Shown here: positions 24,616 to 37,031 of the stretch, in pieces
Numbering within the stretch: position 1 is the first letter of the stretch
Layout: each line of letters opens with the position of its first letter
Source of the DNA: Corythucha ciliata
Taxonomy: Eukaryota; Arthropoda; Insecta; Hemiptera; Tingidae
DNA length: 64,000 nucleotides
Direction of reading: 5' to 3'
NCBI GenBank assembly: GCA_038030265.1
Contig: CM075943.1
Span: forward strand, 39,804,001 to 39,868,000
Translations under genes and position numbers: made by a program
Notes under the pieces: generated by a model
The model's database searches: none
The model's input: the letters and a program-made list of their open reading frames with translations, nothing else
What the model was told of the DNA's origin: nothing

Positions 24616-27600
24616 TTTATAATTACAATCATGATCGCCAATATCGATGATCAGAGCTCAGTGCGTCACCTTGGGCAAATTCCCCTTTAGGAGGGGTAGG
24701 GCCCCCTCTACATACCCTGCCCTGTCCCAAGGACAATATTTAATATAATATCTGCGGGTTCAGGTTCTTCTTATTTTCCAGAGTAATCGCCTTCTTGTGC
24801 TGAAGGCATACAAATTGAGACTCGGAGTCTAATATTTATTATACTTGATTTTTATTTTTGTGCTAAAATACGATTTTTTCTAAGAAAAATCGCCCAATTA
24901 TTGATTCTGAACACCAGTTTACAGTCGAAATCTGTGTGTTAATAAAAATAAATTGATACTGAAGCGCTTCGACAAAATTGGCTCATTTTGTGTGGAATAA
25001 GTTTGGGTTGGACATTAACATTTTGGAGCCTGGATTTCCATTTGTGGTCAAATCCATCATTTTCGAGACCAGCAATGCTGTCCAGCGGAGGACCAACACT
25101 GCGACCATTTCGGGGCTAGTAAAGTCAGTTTTAAGGACGAAATTGATAGTTTTTTGCATGCTCAAGCTCTTAGCGTGGAGCAAAACGGCCAACAGAACAG
25201 CAATAGGTTGGGAACCCCGCAGAAAGATCTACTCTCTTCCGAATTTCTTTCAGTAATGAAGTAATTCCAGTGTTCTCATCAGACTGCTGACATCTCTAAT
25301 GTTTCCTCCAAAGGAACGTAAAACGAAGGAGCTTGAACACTGAACACGAGAAGGGGACAAAGAAAAAGCCTATAACCGCAGAAAAGCCCATTCGTCGTTC
25401 TCAGTTCTCACAGAGCGTCAAGGCTAAGATAGCTATAGGGGAGAGGGAGTGAGAGAGAAAAAAAACCACTACCCCTCACAACCACGCCCCACCACCACCA
25501 TGTGCTATCAAGATTGCTGATGTTAAACGAATCCTTCCCCTTTACTCGTTTCACCCCCAAACCAACTTTCCCAGATTACCCCTCGAGAAAGGCCCAAAGG
25601 CCTTAATTCTCATTTTCCACCATTCCACGCACGGCAAAACGACTAAAAACAAGAGAGATTTCATTTTTCGGAGTAACAAAACACATTTAATGACCCTCGG
25701 ATGTGCAATTCGAACCCTTTCATTAATAACGTGCAAAAGGGGAGGGGGTTGGTTTCTCAGAAAAGGGAACCTGAGGAACACGCGCGTGAAACTTTAATGC
25801 GTTACGTGTGTCACTGTAGGGTTTACTATTAGACCCTATTTATCTGTTTTAATGAGAATAGAAGGAATTATCGTTTTGTACGAGGTTTTTTGGAGGGTGG
25901 CCGAGGAATATTAATCCCTCACAACTCTTCCAGACCCCCTTCTCCCCTCGCATTATTCAACACGCTTCCCTTGACTACGTTAAACGAGTTTTGTTCGATG
26001 AGATTGTATTTTTCGCGAAACCTCGCATAATCAGGTTTTCTACATTAAAAATAACGTTATTTCTGAGATGAAAGATAAGCAACAAAAGAGTAAAAACTTT
26101 TCCTTCTGACGGAGGTTTGTTTTAATATTTAAATTTTATTATACCCCAAGGCATCAATTACGGTCAATAATTAAGATGTAACCGCACCATGAAATAGAAG
26201 AAGAGTTTTTTGAAACGAATGGGGAAGGGGGTTGATCCTATTTTTTTTCCTTCCTCCTTTTAATTCAAACAACTACGCCAGGGGTTGTGTTGTAGAGAGG
26301 GAGTAGTAGTAGTTGTAGTCACGACGGCGGTGTCGTGGGATTGTCAGCGACAAGCGGGGAGGGAAGAGTGCGAGTTAAAGGTCCGCTTTGTTGCAGCTTC
26401 TCCTCCTACGAGAGTCGGTCGCTCGTCTCCCATCTCTTCCGCTGATTTATTCAAAAAGCGGCACAAAAAGGATACACAATTACTAGTATATTGTGAATAG
26501 GCAGGGGAAAGGAAAAAAAGTCCTCACTCTCTCTCTCTTACACCATGGTTCACTCCAATCCTTTCGACCCTTTTTTCATACCACGCCCCACTCGAACCAT
26601 TCTTTTGAGACAAGAGTCCTGAAACAAAAGTACCATTTCGTGATGAGATTTCAAATTGGTACTCTCTTCTATCTCTTTTCGTTCGTTTTTAATAAAAAAA
26701 AACAAAAAAAAACAGGGGCTAGTTGAATTCAAAATTGATTTTATTTGTTCTATTCCTTTTTAGGAAGGGTTTAAAAGGAAAGTTCCATCCTTATTTTTTT
26801 GCTCACTGGCAGTGCTCTTTAAATCACTTGAACGCTAGAAAGTTTGAATATAACTTGAAATTTGACGAGAAGCAGTACATTTTTTTATATAACACCGTAA
26901 GATAGCTGTTGTGTGGGACGAACACCGCAAACAACCAAAACGTTCATGTAAAATGTTGAAAGTTTCCGCAGCTCTTCACTTTGTGCTAGTTCGAGATGGC
27001 ACCTTTGAAAAAAAAACAACGTCAGAACAAATACAGTTGGTCTTGTGATATCGATCGTCAGTTTAGCTTGCTTTTGCTGGGAACGAAGGGGAGGGAAGAG
27101 TCTGTAATGAAACGAGTAGGGTGCACGCACTACGTGTGTCCCACACAGTCATCCCCCACACCCTTGGCTTCACATTGCCCTTAAAACCAACTCTTCCCTT
27201 TTGAACAGGACCAACTAAACTTCTAGCGGCGGCGGTGTGGTTGTGTTTTATTTCATTTCCCAGCGACAGAGATACATATTCTTGAATAAATACGTGCATA
27301 AACAAACCCTATCTTGATATTTCATAGCCCCTACAATTTTCTAAAAGCAGTGCGACTTCTCCCCTTCACATGCACCTTAAACCCCCCCCCCCCCGAGTTT
27401 TATCCGACGAAAAGGAGCGCATATTCAATTTTTTTTTCGTTCAAAGGTCACGCACGGGTTAAGTCCATTAAAAAATATTTACACAATCAACGTCTTGACA
27501 TAAAAGTTCATTACCCCCTCCCATCCAAACAACGCCCTTTTTTACAAGTGAATTATATTTGGAATGATAAGATCTTTCAACTACAGCCAACCTTGGAAAT

Positions 27601-29554
27601 AATATTGTTTATAATATTTCCCCCTAAAGAAAGTCGCCGAAAGAGAGAGTACAAGGAGTAACATTTTTCCTACAGAACTCCTAATTTCTTCACATCGAGC
27701 CAAAATTAGTTGGCAGGCGTAATTTTAGTTGAGATAAATCTAGATCGTTGCCCTTAATGGGGCTTAAAAACTCGCCGAAATTAATTTGGCGTATTATTTC
27801 GTTACGCAACAGTTCTAAACGTCAGGAGCGACAATCTAAACCTTCCCACCAAAATGACTAATTTTGTGGCTTTTAGCGATACTAATCAACCGAAGTGGTT
27901 GAGTCACGTGAATAGCAGGCAGTGAAATATTCGACATTTCTAAACAAAAAAAGGGAAAAGGGAGTGTGGAGTGAGCTTATTCTGTGAGAAATCGAGTCGA
28001 TGATCCCCACCCCCCTCCCTTTTTGTATGTGTGCGTGCGTCGGTGACTAGGTGCATCCATAAATCTGTCATACAATTGCGACAGAAGTATACCTATTATT
28101 ATGTAAACTAGGGTTTTATTCCGTTCATCTTTGTTTGTCCCCCGGAGAGAGAAATAAACAGAGAGACAGAACTACATGCACGAAATTCGAAGGATGCGAC
28201 GGAGAAGAAGGGTACCAGACGCCCGGGTATAGAATTTTCAAATTCCTTGCTTTCCCACGTTCAAGCTGTATAATAGCGTCAATAGACAAGTTTCCAGTAT
28301 TTGGCCATGGCACTGGCTATTTTATGACATTTTCCGTAACTGTCGCCGGTTAACGACCAACATCATACGCGAATTATCACGATTTGTCTTTAAAACGCTG
28401 AAAATTACAAACACGAGCCGAAAAGACCAAAGGAGCGAGAAGGGTTGATTTATATAGGGGATAAGGGTAAGAGGTCAAACGAGCGCGTTTCCAGGGTTAA
28501 ACAGGGTCAAACACAAAGTATTGCAGCACGGGTCAAAAAGTTTCCTTTTTTTCTTCTTTCATTTTACCCGGGTTTAATCAACAAGTGTTGGGTCACATAG
28601 TAAGAGAGAAGGATAAAGTTCCTGGGCAAACGTTTCATAATCGCCAATAAATAAATGAATAAAATTTCGCACCGGAAGCTGTCAGCCGCGGGAGAGCAAA
28701 CTAAAAACGTTACTCTAAGGGCGAAGAAAAAAATGCTTGAGGAGGAAGGGGAGGGTCAAGTGGCGAAGATGTGCTGGGGATAATTGGCATCGCTAACTAT
28801 AGACATTAGCACTTCCACCTTGCCCAATACACGCGGACAACGCTGTCGAATGTTTTCCCCTGGGAACCCCAAATAACAAAAAGTGGAAGCAAAGGGCGCG
28901 CAGGCGGCAGCTTTATACCGAGGCGGCATACTTGGAGAATTTAAAATAATAAAAAAAAACAACAACAAACGGGAAAATAATATTAGAACGTCCTAGACAT
29001 TTAGCGCCCTAATCTTGTGATACCCTCTGAAATGTTATAAACCTATAACGTATACACTTAATCATTATCGTAATAAAAAGGTCGGGCGAGCATCAAGATT
29101 AGCCTCAAAACTGATTTTCCTACTAGTTTTTAGATCTGACAACTGAAAATTAAGCAGCAAATGAAATTATTTCAATGAAAACCAAGTATTCGGCTCTACA
29201 AATGTGTATTTCCTACATATTTTCTCTACGAACAACAACCTATTGGGCCACATATATTTCACTAATTTGAAATTGAAGTCCCCAATTCCGCTTTGTTTAC
29301 GCGAATTCTATGCTATAGTACCTCTCCATGAACCACGTATGCAAAAACGGCTACGACCTTCAGTGTCCCTATAACGTCTGCGGCTAGCACAGAGCACCAC
29401 CGAGTTTTTGACACGACGAACCAGAGATCAGACAACGCGTTGAACCAGTAGCGGACCTACACACCTGTGAGGGCCCGGGGCGGAAATATCTGTAAGGCCC
29501 CGAAGTCACCGAATAACAAAGAATAACATTTTTACGTAAAGCGGTCAATTATGG
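24616..29554. other. 4.9 kb without recognisable gene
   Basis: Open frames such as 24978-25256 (+), 28756-28968 (-) and 27314-27661 (+) carry no domain I recognise. A TE-terminus-like word (CAGTAGCGGACCTACACACC) is at about 29447. G, C and A homopolymers are frequent (C12 near 27383). Confidence 0.4.
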
Positions 29555-30700
29555 CAATTCATCAATTTTAGTCACGAAATTTGCTTCAAGAAATCACGTC
29601 CTGGCGATTTCTCCATTTTAGCTGCACGAAAACGCATTTTCTCAATATTAACGGTGATGGTAATTAGCGGGCTTTCTCAATTTTAGCTGTGAATTAGCAC
29701 TTACCAATTATTTACAGGGCTTAATTTTAACAGCTAATTTGCGATTTCCCTCCATTTTACCCATAAATTAACAATTTTCCCAATTTTGGTCACCGAATTA
29801 GCAATTTTTTTCCAATTTATGCCGAAAAAAACAACCAAAGACAATGAATTGGCTGTTTTCACAATTCTAGCATTAAATTAGATCTTTGCCTCGAGCCACA
29901 CATTGGAGTTTTTTATACGTTTCCTCCTCCCTACATTTATACCATTTTATTCCTCAATTTTTGCCACGAATTAGAACGTTCTCACCGTTTTGACTACCAA
30001 CTGGTTTCCCGATCTGGCGGCACATTTTAAACATTTCTCAATTTTAGCCGCGAATATGTCGGGGTTTCCCAATTTCATCCACGAATAAGTTGGATTTTCT
30101 AAATTTTATAGACTCGAGATAGCACTTTTTCTCAACTTGAGCTACGAATGGGAATTTTTCTTAATTTAAGCAGAAGATTAGCGATTATTTATCATTCGAG
30201 CCGCAAATTAGTGGTTTTTAGCTGCTGGTTAGCGCTCTTTCACAATTTTCGGAGTGAAATCGTATTTTTATCAATTTCAATTTTTTTCCTATTTTTGTCA
30301 ATTCGTATTTTTATAATTTAGCGCTTGTAGGTTCTTAATTTCATCCGCGCATTAGCATTTTTTCTCAATTTTGGTTACGAATTAGCGTTTTTCTCAATTT
30401 CTGCAGTGAACCACGCTTTTTTTCAATTATTTGGCGAGATTTAGCGTTTCTCTCAATATGGTGGCGCGTGAAAGTTGGCTCAATATAGCCGATAATTAGC
30501 GGGCTCCCTCACTTTTAGCCGCGAATTAGCTCTTTCTATACTTAATTTAGCTCTCAGAATGAAAAATAGCAAATTATGTCTCCACGTCCTGGAAATTAGT
30601 GGTCTTTTCTTAATTTAAGCGTGGAATGAGAACTTTTTTCTCGATGTCAGCCGCGTAAGGACCTCCTACAGAGACTGGGCGTTACCTTATTTTCTCAATC
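29555..30700 (+). repeat. Longest family A array, about 1.15 kb
   Basis: Roughly 30 diverged units of TTTTTCTCAATTTTAGCCGCGAATTAGCG type. Clear copies are at 29660-29700, 30025-30060, 30355-30420 and 30500-30530. The phase is interrupted by small indels, and some units replace TTTTAGCC with TTTGGTCA or TTCTGCAG. Non-coding. Confidence 0.75.
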
Positions 30701-33700
30701 GGCGCGCCGCATTGCCTGTAAACTTTCCATGAACAGCGCACAAGGACTTCGATAAGGGCCTCCGCAGTCGAGAAAAATGGTCGACAACCAACGACAAGGC
30801 AAAAGGTTTCATTTTTCCCAATTAATCCTTCAAGCACTTTTGGCGAAAATTGCCAAAATTCAAAGTTTGGAAAGGGAAGCGCTCATTTTCGTCAATCGAA
30901 ACGAGCCGTTGAAGGGGTTTCCCCTCCGATGCCACCGTTCATGGCCAGCCCGAGTTCCGGACATCGGGGCTAACCTTTTTTTTATGTAGGTGTAGGTTGC
31001 ACAGGGGTTAATTCATCACGATTTACGTAGAATTTCATGGGATTGCTGGGTAGATAACAGTCCATCTAAATAACCTCTTTAGCCCCGACGTCGGCCTCCC
31101 GCCAGGAAGCCCCATTCCAGGCACAAATGCTTCTGGCGATGACCTTGACTGAAAGCGAGTAATCATGTACAATCGATTTCCCCACGCCGGTCGGTTCTAA
31201 GGACGTCCACAACGGGCAACGAACCGACTGGACAGATTCCATTGATAGCGCGACAACGTCCATAGCCCCCCTCCCCACAGTGCAACCAGCCAGCGTTTCG
31301 GAGCTAAATGTCAGGCTATTTAGAAAAACGTTGGGGTAAATGAAGTTTGAAACTGTTCTGAGCGATTCAAGTAAAAGGTCAGACAAAGAACAAACCAACC
31401 GCGGACAACGATTTTAAAAAATCTTCGAGTGTTCTCTCAAGGTAACACCGAATGGAAAAAAATGTCGCGAGACCTCACGTCACTTATTTGATGCGTGGCT
31501 CTACACCCTCCGTTTGAGCCGTAAATGTTCTGATCGTAGCCATATATGTACATACCTACTACTCCTGTAGTGAATAACTTGAGCAATTCATTTTTCGAAG
31601 GTTATCGAGAACAGTGGGGAACGAAACGCAGAATAATTATAATTTAGCATGATAAGAGGCGTGATTTTTATTTCTCCGCTTTCAAGTTTTTTTTTCGGTA
31701 GGCTTACTTTTTCAACCGAGCAAACAATTTTAAATAAAAAACTCGCTGTTGACTTTGTTTCCTCACCTGTGGCTAAAACTAAAAAGCAAGGAATTAATGG
31801 GGGTTTCTGGGTGTATAAATAAATTCCCTTAAAATTACTCAGAAAAGAGTTTTCCTTTGGGAAATCCTGTTCATATTTCCATAATATAATTGACCCTAAA
31901 GCATTCGTTCACCGTGACACGACTCACAAATATTATCTTTTTTGCCCGCAACTCTATTTATTATCTTCCGTTGGTTTTTCTCTTAACGAACTCCCCACCT
32001 TGAAAGTAACTACATTTTTGGAAGTTCACAAAGCAAAAGTATTATTACGTGAAATGAATGTCGCCCATTTCTCGCAATAAACTTGGCTCGTTTTTTTGTT
32101 ATTTATCTTTTTACTCTCACAATCGTGGAAGGTGGCGAAGAGGAGTTTTAAAAACGAGTAGACGGCGTAGTTTTCCTCAAGGTGGGAAAAGGGGAGGCTC
32201 TCAACATTTCTCTTTTATAATGTGCAGCAATTTGTTTCAGCCCTTTCTGCAGTGAAGTTTTAATTTGTTTAAAAAAAAAAAAAAAAAAAAGAAATACTCT
32301 CGCACCCTGTTTTACTGCCACAAATTTTTTCAAGTCCCCCACATTTTCTTGACGTTGCATCGCGGTAACTCCTTTTATTAAGGTTGACGAGAAATTTCAT
32401 ATTCCTCGGGCACTTTCACATATTTAAAATTTGTGACAGTGCACGTTTTTTATGCTTGTATCGGAGGATCACACGGTATAGCGATCGTGCCGGGCTGGGT
32501 GAGGGATGGGGGCGGAGTTGTTGACAAGCCTGCATGATGGATAATAGCTCTTAGCATTCACCCCATGAGACATTATCCACTCACTCTGTTACCAACAGCT
32601 TATCAAGCGGTTTTATAGGTTTTTTTTTCTTTTTAAACAAAACATTGATGTATTAGAGGAAGCGACAGTCTTTAACGCTGAACGCGGATTTTTGGTTTGG
32701 TCGATATTAGGTATACTTATAGAATGAAGTAAATATGTAGGTACCAAGCAAACACAATTTACGATCCTGCATCATTTCTTATTCAGCACCTTTGAACCAC
32801 AAGGCTTGGAATGAATCCTTTATTCTTCTGAAACACAACCGCTATGGTCCAGATGTCGTCCCTAAGGAGTTCCGAGAGTTGAGGAGAACCTTTCAAAGCG
32901 ACCCTTCTCTCATTACTCTCTTAGCTATCGAATTTCCAGAAAAAAAAAGAATATCATCAAGCGGAAAAAGTGATTTACTCCCGTTTTAGAGAGTTATCCT
33001 ATAAAAACAATGTTTACCCCTATCACGAGATCTAAAATTAGAATGAAAAGGTAAATGGGAAACCTGGTCAAACATTTTCAGCGATGAAGGTGAAATACTC
33101 TTACTGTTTCATCTGTGGAGTGGAAAGGGGCTTCCTAACTTCTCGCAATCTCTCTAATAGGTTAAAACCGAGTTTTTTATAATTTTAATGAACACCTTTA
33201 TTAACGAGTTTGCTTAAAAGTGGCAAAGAGAAGGGGAATGGGCTTCCCCATCGTTAAAGCTCCCTAAAGCCGCGGATGAAGATGATATAAAACTCGAATT
33301 AGGCTGATATATTATCTTTAGGGGGGGGGGGTTAGTAGTAATTATATGAGGCTCTCTCCTCCCCCACGCAAAAAAGTGAGCTTTGAAACACCCTTAAAAC
33401 CCTCCACCACTCCACAATACCCACCTTTTCATTTATTTGCCGACAAAACCGTTTTTTTTTAAATAGCCGGAGCGTAAGCTGAACTTGTTTGAAAAGGTTG
33501 GGTGGTGCTTTTCGGGTCATGAAAATGATCATCGTCCAAACATCAATTTCAACGAGAGAAGTACTTGAAACATGAAGTGCTTAATTAATTATTGATTTTT
33601 GTAGACTCGAAGTTCTTTACTTCGTGACCTTTCGCGGAAAAGGTGAAGGTGTTTTTTTTTTTTTTTTTAAACAACACATATAACAATACAATATATAACT

Positions 33701-33944
33701 GTACTGAAAAACCACCTGAGGCTCCCAGGACACCGAAAACGCGAAACCACAGAATATCATGATTTCAAGGTTGATATTTGGGGCAAATAAAAGATGTCTG
33801 CCTGTAACCCGCGAGGCCCAAGAGCCACGCTCAATCATGACACCTCCATACGCTATCATCACCATTTTCTCGAGCGAAATTGTCCCTCACTCGCGCAGCG
33901 ACCTATATGTATATCACTCTCGCCCCCCTAATTGGCTATAGCCT
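30701..33944. other. 3.2 kb without recognisable gene
   Basis: Includes A20 at 32271-32290 and T17 at 33652-33668. The frame at 31066-31398 (-) is the longest, at 110 codons, but matches no family I know. The frame at 32792-32989 (+) is likewise unrecognised. Confidence 0.4.
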
Positions 33945-34498
33945 TTTTAATGCTCTCGATTTTAGAGGTACATTTGCGTTTTTTCTCCACTTTAGCCATT
34001 TTTAACCGTAAAGTAGCACTTTTTCTCAAAAACTACGAAGTTGACTCTAGAAACTGCGAACTGATGGCGTTAGGGTTCCTCAATTTTAACAGAGCGAGTT
34101 AGCTCTTTTTCTCAATATGTAACCATGAATCAGGGGCCTTATTCTCTAACGAGATTGAAACATTTCTTTGGTAGAAACATTCAAATCTCATTCATGAAAT
34201 TAAGAAAACTGAATGGAAACATATGATTTTTGAAAAAAGCAATGTTGAAAAAAGTTAGTGAATAAGGCCCCAGGGGCCTTATTCTCTAACGAAATAGAAA
34301 CGTTGCTTTGGAAGAAACATTGAAATCAAGAAAACTGAACGGAAACATATGATTTTTGAAAAAAGCAATGTTGAAAAAATTTAGTGAATAAGGCCCCTGC
34401 TCTTTTTCTCAAATGTGCCTGCGAATTGGAGTCGTTCCTCAATTTCAGCGTTTTTTTTTCGAAATTTAGCCGCGAATAAGCGAATTTTTTTACTTTTA
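33945..34498 (+). repeat. Family A array, split by a MITE pair
   Basis: Units run from 33945 to 34130 and resume at 34400-34498 (CTCAATTTCAGCG, GAAATTTAGCCGCGAATAAG). The interruption is the fused MITE pair at 34131-34399, so the MITE inserted into a pre-existing array. Confidence 0.7.
34131..34399. mobile_element. Two fused head-to-tail MITE copies
   Basis: Copy 1 (34131-34271) and copy 2 (34272-34399) both start AGGGGCCTTATTCTCTAACG and end GTGAATAAGGCCCC. The pair is bounded by CAGGGGCC at 34131 and GGCCCCTG ending at 34399. Internally they share a GAAACATATGATTTTTGAAA block. Copy 2 lacks a short stretch (CAAATCTCATTCATGAAATT) present in copy 1. A CAG...CTG terminus is compatible with hAT-like elements, but I see no clear flanking duplication. 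No coding sequence. Confidence 0.8.
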
Positions 34499-34507
34499 GG
34501 CCCGCTT

Positions 34508-36764
34508 CATAGAGGTAAATAACTGGAGAAAGCTTGAATGGGCTGGGGGGGGGGTAGAAGGGTTGTCACAAATATGGCCGCCAAAGAACACCTTCAGAAA
34601 CTTGAATTTACCTCTAAATCGTCAGGTTATCAACAAAAATGCTCACCTCACCCCTGAGATTAATGCAAAATTACAAAAAAAAAAAGAGCCCGAGTTAGAA
34701 TGAACAAGGGGTATTTCGGGGAATTTGTTCGGTAAAAACTAAATCAAACTCGTCAACACTCTCGTTCTCAAAGCGTGGACGACTTGATGTTCATACGATT
34801 TCATTGTAAATGTCATCGATCGTGGCACGTAGCCGTGTTTTCAAGTGTATTTTGGTGTTTATTTTCTAAAATAAGTGGCCCTGATCGCGTTCCATCAACA
34901 TACTAGGAAAAATATTACATGGGCGAGACAGTCACGAGTTCAGAAAGAGCCGCTCCGTCTCTTGAGGACTGCGAAACAAGGATTTGAACAAAAGTCGCCA
35001 CACTCATGCAGTTCTCGCTGTGCTCGGACCACGTGTCTTCTCATTCGCAGTGCTGGTACATATAATGTTTCTGAATTAGTTTGTTTCTTGCTTGCGAGCG
35101 ATTATTATGTGAAATAAACGTTCGTGATTTCTTAGCCCTGTATTTCTCTTTGCTGTCACAGGATCGACCCGTGAAGAAACATACACAAAAATACCCAACA
35201 CAACAGTAAAAAACAAGTTATCTTGAACTCAGAAACATGACGTATTCCATGAAAAACATGAGTGACGGATTTCCCGGTGGCTTCTGTCGTGATTCCCGGA
35301 AGAGGATTGGAGCTAGTTGCGCACGTTGAAATATCCGGAAAAGAAGTCCAACAACTCGCGCATGGTCGACCGTTTAAAATAAAGATTCTCCGGAGTACAG
35401 TTGTGGGTTATTCACTTTATTAATGCCCTGCGAAACAATCTAAAAACTCACAGTGACAATTTCTAGACATACTAGAGGAAAAAAGAACAAAACTAGAAAT
35501 TCAAAGTGGACATGTGTAAATAGAAAACAACTTGACTTGAGGTTACTTTGTGGTTCACAAGGTGCACCTCCATAGAGGTAAATAACTGGAGAAAGCCTGA
35601 ATTGGCTGGGGGGTGGGTAGAAGGGTTGTCACAAATATGGCCGCCAAAGTACACCTTCAGAACCTTGAATTTACCTCTACATGGTCAGGTTATCAACAAA
35701 AATGCTCACCACCACCCTGAGATTAATGCAAAATTACAAAAAAAGAGCCCGAGTTAGAATGAACAAAGGGTATTTCGGGGAATTTGTTCGGTAAAAACTA
35801 AATCAAACACGTCAACACTCTCGTTTTCAAAGCGTGGACGACTTGATGTTCATACGATTTCATTGTAAATGTCTTCGTTCGTGGCATGTAGCCGTGTTTT
35901 CAAGTGTATTTTGGTGCTTATTTTCTTAAATAAGTGGCCCTGATCGCGTTCCATCAACATACTAGGAAAAATATTACATGGGCGAGACAGTCACGAGTTC
36001 AGAAAGAGCCGCTCCGTCTCTTGAGGACTGCGAAACAAGGATTTTAACAAAAGTCGCCACACTCATGCAGTTCTCGCTGTGCTCGAACCACGGGTCTTCT
36101 CATTCGCAGTGCTGGTACATTATAATGTTACTGAATTAGTTTGTTTCTTGCTTGCGAGCGATTATTATATGAAATAAACGTTCGTGATTTCTTAGCCCTG
36201 TATTTCTCTTTGCTATCAGAGGATCGACCCCTGAAGAAACATACCCAAAAATACACAACACATCAGTACAAAAAAAGTTATCTCGTACTCAGAAACATGA
36301 CGTATTCCATGAAAAACATGAGTGACGGATTTCCCGGTGGCTTCTGTCGTGATTCCCGGAAGAGGATTGGAGCTAGTTGCGCACGTTGAAATATCCGGAA
36401 AAGAAGTCCAACAACTCGCGCATGGTCGACCGTTTAAAATAAAGATTCTCCGGAGTATATTTGTGGGTTATTCACTTTATTAATGCCTTGTGAAACAATC
36501 AAAAAACTCACAGTGACAATTTCTAGACATACTAGAGGAAAAAAGAACAAAACTAGAAATTCAAAGTGGACAAGATGTGTAAATAAAAAACAACTTGACT
36601 TGAGGTTACTTTGTGGTTCACAAGGTGCACCCCCCACCATAACTACGGTCAACAAATGTCAAGCCCAAGCTTTCTCCATTCATTTTTATCTCTATGTGCA
36701 CCTCCCACCATAACTACGGCCAACATTCAAGCCCAAGCTTTCTCCATTCATTTTTATCTCTATG
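34508..36764. mobile_element. hAT-like non-autonomous element, 2257 bp, with internal tandem duplication
   Basis: Left end CATAGAGGTAAATAACTGGA, right end CATTTTTATCTCTATG. The terminal inverted repeats match over about 30 bp with mismatches (both include TGGAGAAAGCTT when read inward). An 8-bp target duplication, GCCCGCTT, is perfect at 34500-34507 and 36765-36772. Eight-bp duplications with CA...TG ends are characteristic of hAT elements. Inside, a 1063-bp unit starting with the left terminus occurs twice (34508-35570 and 35571 to about 36632). The right terminal 68 bp is also present twice (ends at 36696 and 36764). The word GTGCACC occurs near each internal junction. No transposase frame was seen; open frames here repeat in both units and match nothing known. 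Confidence 0.85.
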
Positions 36765-36772
36765 GCCCGCTT

Positions 36773-37031
36773 TATCAATTGTCAATTAAGAAATGTAAAG
36801 AACTGATTTAGACAAATCATCTGCGAACCATGACGAAATATTTGATCATGAAACAGATGAAGTTTTTAGTCAGCTCTCGGGCCTAAGGCCCGCTTTATCA
36901 ATCGTTGATTTTATATAAGATCTGGCTAAAAACTCCATCTGTTTCATGATCAAATATTTCGTCGTGGTTCGCAGATGATTTGTCCAAATCAGTTCTTTAA
37001 ATTTCTTAATCGACAATTGATAAAGCGGGCC
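36773..37031. mobile_element. Palindromic fold-back element (main part), host of the hAT-like insertion
   Basis: The left arm TTATCAATTGTCAATTAAGA ... CTGATTTAGACAAATCATCT ... GATCATGAAACAGATGAAG is matched in reverse by the right arm, which ends TTGATAAAGCGGGCC at 37031. Arms are about 110 bp with a few mismatches. The missing first bases of the left terminus (GGCCCGCTT) are at 34499-34507, on the far side of the hAT-like insertion, so the original element spanned 34499-37031 and was about 268 bp long. A third copy of the terminus (AGGCCCGCTTTATCAATCG) lies in the centre at about 36889. Non-coding. Confidence 0.85.

Noticed and set aside
24978..25256. Possible exon ending at a TTTCTTTCAG acceptor-like site
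   Set aside because: An acceptor at the end of an open frame does not fit an exon in this direction, and no domain is visible.
28756..28968. Possible coding exon on the minus strand
   Set aside because: The frame looks moderately protein-like (RQRCPRVLGKVEVLMSIVSD) but I recognise no family and no matching exon, so it is not listed as a gene.
31066..31398. 110-codon minus-strand frame as a gene
   Set aside because: No recognisable domain, no splice context and no composition signal; length is compatible with chance.
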